This document shows positions 62,208-64,000 of a stretch of DNA of 64,000 nt, piece by piece. This stretch comes from Paracholeplasma morum. GTDB taxonomy: Bacteria; Bacillota_I; Bacilli_A; Acholeplasmatales; UBA5453. Position 1 is the stretch's first letter; every line of letters begins with the position of its first letter. The stretch is taken from positions 1 through 64,000 of the forward strand of contig NZ_JAFBBG010000006.1 in NCBI RefSeq assembly GCF_016907055.1. The letters are read 5' to 3'. The notes beneath the pieces were generated by a model. The model made no database searches. It was not told the DNA's origin and worked only from the letters and a program-made list of their open reading frames with translations. A program made the position numbers and the translations under genes.

Positions 62208-63578
62208 CATATCGATTTCAGCATAAGTGACGACGTTTGTCGTCTCTTTTTTATTTTCCAAGATGGCAACCGCAGTTAAAATTCCGATACGTCCAATAAA
62301 CATATTGACGATGAAGATTAGTTTGGACCATACTGATAAATAAGGAATTAATCCTAACGACAACCCCGCTGTTCCGAACGCACTGGATATTTCGAATCCT
62401 ACTTCCATAATTGACCATCTATTAGGTTCGATAATCGAAACCAATAGTGTCGAAAACATCACTAGTATTATCCCTAAAGCGAAAACCATATAGGATTTTC
62501 TAACCGCAACATCTTTAATCGCTTTACCTGCAAAAAAGACTTGTTTTCTGTGTCTACCAAATGAAATTAATCCACTTGCAAGTAGGAAAAATGTCGTCAT
62601 ACGTATGCCACCACCGGATGAGTTTGGCGCAGCCCCAATGAACATTAACATTGAATAAAATAGTCTGGTTGCTTCTGTCCACTTGGTGATATCTGTGTTA
62701 TAAAATCCAGCACTTCTTGCACTATTGCTCATAAAGAAGACATCCAAGAATATATTGGTTAAGGATTGTCCTTTCATTGAGTTTTCATACTCCATAACGA
62801 AATAGACCAATGCTGAAATAATCCAAAATAGAAAATGCGAAGTAACTAATAATTTGGTGATGAATGATATTTTATGTTTGGTTTTACGGATTTTCGCTTT
62901 AATCCATAGAGTAAACTCTGCTAATGGCCAAAAACCCACCCCACCAACAAAGACAATAATCATGGTCATAACTTGTGGAAATACTTGACCCCTAAATACA
63001 ACAAAACTGTTATTAGTCGGTAAGAAATCAAATCCAGCATTAGCAAACGATGAAGCTGCTAAATACAGCGCATGAAACAGTGACTCTCCAAATGAAGCGC
63101 TAAAGGGTTGAGCAATGTAGATGTATAGTGTCATTGACACAATATAAATTGCTTGAAATGCAAAGATTGCGATTACTGCATTGGTAATTAGTTTGATGAT
63201 CCCCTTAACTGAAAACTGATTTTGCTCAGCAGCAATAATATTTCGTTCTTTAATACCTATTTTCTTTCCGATGATGACCCAGTAGGAAGCCACAAGTAAT
63301 ATAATACCTAAACCACCAACTTGAATGATTATAATCGAAATGACTCCACCAATTAAACTAAAGGTATCCGCTTGCGATACAGGCGATAACCCTGTTGAAG
63401 ATATTTGCGATACTGCGATAAAAACCGCATCAATAAAATCCAATTTAACACCAGGTTTTAGAGATATTGGAAGCCATAATAAAAAAGACCCTACTAAAGT
63501 AAATAAGAGATAAATCGTAAGTATGGTTCTCGCTGGCGTAACAAATAATATTTTCTTGATTCGTTTTAAAAGTTTCAT
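62196..63578 (-). CDS. ktrB: TrkH/KtrB-family potassium transporter subunit
   Basis: Membrane pore subunit of a K+ uptake system, 460 residues with about eight membrane helices plus four selectivity-filter loops: SSTGLSPV, FANAGFDFLP, NSARSAGFYNTD and FGTAGLSLGL, each with the conserved Gly. It fits KtrB (Na+/K+-dependent) better than long TrkH proteins, but no ktrA/trkA RCK regulator lies in the window, so the symbol is tentative. Stop at 62196 overlaps rqcH. Confidence 0.85.
   Translation of the reverse strand: MKLLKRIKKILFVTPARTILTIYLLFTLVGSFLLWLPISLKPGVKLDFIDAVFIAVSQISSTGLSPVSQADTFSLIGGVISIIIIQVGGLGIILLVASYWVIIGKKIGIKERNIIAAEQNQFSVKGIIKLITNAVIAIFAFQAIYIVSMTLYIYIAQPFSASFGESLFHALYLAASSFANAGFDFLPTNNSFVVFRGQVFPQVMTMIIVFVGGVGFWPLAEFTLWIKAKIRKTKHKISFITKLLVTSHFLFWIISALVYFVMEYENSMKGQSLTNIFLDVFFMSNSARSAGFYNTDITKWTEATRLFYSMLMFIGAAPNSSGGGIRMTTFFLLASGLISFGRHRKQVFFAGKAIKDVAVRKSYMVFALGIILVMFSTLLVSIIEPNRWSIMEVGFEISSAFGTAGLSLGLIPYLSVWSKLIFIVNMFIGRIGILTAVAILENKKETTNVVTYAEIDMLVG
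62229..62252 (+). terminator. Terminator of rqcH inside ktrB coding sequence
   Basis: GACGAC (62229-62234) and GTCGTC (62239-62244), loop GTTT, then TCTTTTTT. It lies within the final codons of the convergent ktrB. Confidence 0.75.
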
Positions 63579-63598
63579 ATAATACCTCTATCGTTGAA

Positions 63599-63607
63599 AT
63601 TATACCA
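63599..63607 (-). promoter_or_regulatory. Extended -10 promoter of ktrB
   Basis: Minus-strand TGGTATAAT 20 bases before ktrB. Confidence 0.65.
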
Positions 63608-63656
63608 CATTTTTATTATAGGTAAAAATACTCTTAATTATAAATAAGCATATAAT

Positions 63657-63685
63657 TTGTATAAACATGTTTCGTGGGGTAAAAT
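63657..63685 (+). promoter_or_regulatory. Promoter of sodA
   Basis: TTGTAT (63657-63662), 17-base spacer, TAAAAT (63680-63685). Confidence 0.6.
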
Positions 63686-63714
63686 GGTGGTATAGAAATA
63701 AGGAGGATTTATAC

Positions 63715-64000
63715 ATGAAATACGAATTACCTAAATTAACTTATGCTTATGAAGCATTAGAGCCAGCAATCGATGCAAGAACTATGGAAATCCACCATAC
63801 AAAGCATCATAATGCATACGTAACAAACTTGAATGCAGCACTAGAAAAACACCCTGAATTAACTACAAAACTAGAAGTTCTTCTAGCGGATTTTAACTTA
63901 ATCCCTGAAGACATCCGTATGGCTGTTAGAAATAATGGTGGCGGACATTATAACCACACATTATTCTGGGAAATCTTAACTCCAGGCGGTGCTAAAGCGC
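63715..64000 (+). CDS. sodA: Superoxide dismutase (Fe/Mn), N-terminal part, cut by window edge
   Basis: The first 95 codons start [20 protein letters not shown] and contain metal-ligand regions [12 protein letters not shown] and [10 protein letters not shown]. The C-terminal half lies beyond the window. Start ATG 63715 follows AAGGAGG. The Fe or Mn preference cannot be decided from this part. Confidence 0.93.
   Translation, partial: MKYELPKLTYAYEALEPAIDARTMEIHHTKHHNAYVTNLNAALEKHPELTTKLEVLLADFNLIPEDIRMAVRNNGGGHYNHTLFWEILTPGGAKA

Noticed and set aside
1-64000. CRISPR arrays, rRNA and tRNA genes
   Set aside because: No regularly spaced repeats, rRNA signatures or tRNA cloverleaf sequences were seen by eye.

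Overview
The window is a compact, A+T-rich chromosome segment from a wall-less-type Firmicute relative, most probably an Acholeplasma or close relative (Acholeplasmataceae). The gene set is Mollicutes/Bacilli-like (dnaB/dnaI helicase loaders, RNase J, rbgA, the nusA-ylxR-ylxQ-infB block, a T-box and a SAM-I riboswitch). The code is standard: many genes end in TGA and a release factor 2 gene is present, which argues against Mycoplasma/Spiroplasma (UGA = Trp). Gene content (glycogen enzymes, zinc uptake, superoxide dismutase, thiol peroxidase, riboswitches) is too rich for a phytoplasma. The genus is an inference. No rRNA, tRNA or CRISPR was seen.

Layout. 1-430: N-terminus of an IS605-type TnpB gene cut by the window edge, then non-coding DNA. 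429-2620: thrS under a T-box leader. 2620-9060: a replication/repair operon read polA-mutM-coaE-unknown-dnaB-dnaI, with an inverted pair of DnaA-box-like sites upstream. 9060-11800: SRP operon ftsY-ylxM-ffh. 11820-14330: tpx and topA. 14420-19650: an unknown membrane-anchored gene, ftsK, lepB, rbgA and rnhB, tightly overlapped. 19720-23070: HAD phosphatase facing glgP. 23075-29130: prfB-yitT-S41 protease-recX-glgB. 29150-33910: secA, lemA, metK (SAM-I riboswitch). 33916-39010: priA-fmt-pgpA and a degenerate HD-GYP membrane protein. 39090-40955: unknown gene, nfeD, SPFH protein. 41027-45400: rimP-nusA-ylxR-ylxQ-infB-rbfA. 45440-48300 (+ strand): znuA-znuC-znuB-zur. 48316-52416: a heterodimeric ABC exporter with its MarR regulator and twin operators. 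52425-64000: small membrane protein, coaD, HAD, RNase J, methyltransferase, exonuclease, uvrC, gmk-rpoZ, rqcH, a TrkH/KtrB-type transporter and the start of sodA.

Most genes are housekeeping and lie on the minus strand in overlapping operons (ATGA junctions are frequent). Promoters fall into two classes: an extended -10 (TGnTATAAT-like, usually without a good -35) and classical -35/-10 pairs. Terminators are clear hairpins; several include the stop codon of the gene they end. The least explained parts are the unknown membrane protein fused by overlap to a soluble FtsK, the inactive-looking HD-GYP protein, three small unknown genes, and the putative DnaA-box pair before the replication operon. 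No wholly new defence or mobile system was identified.
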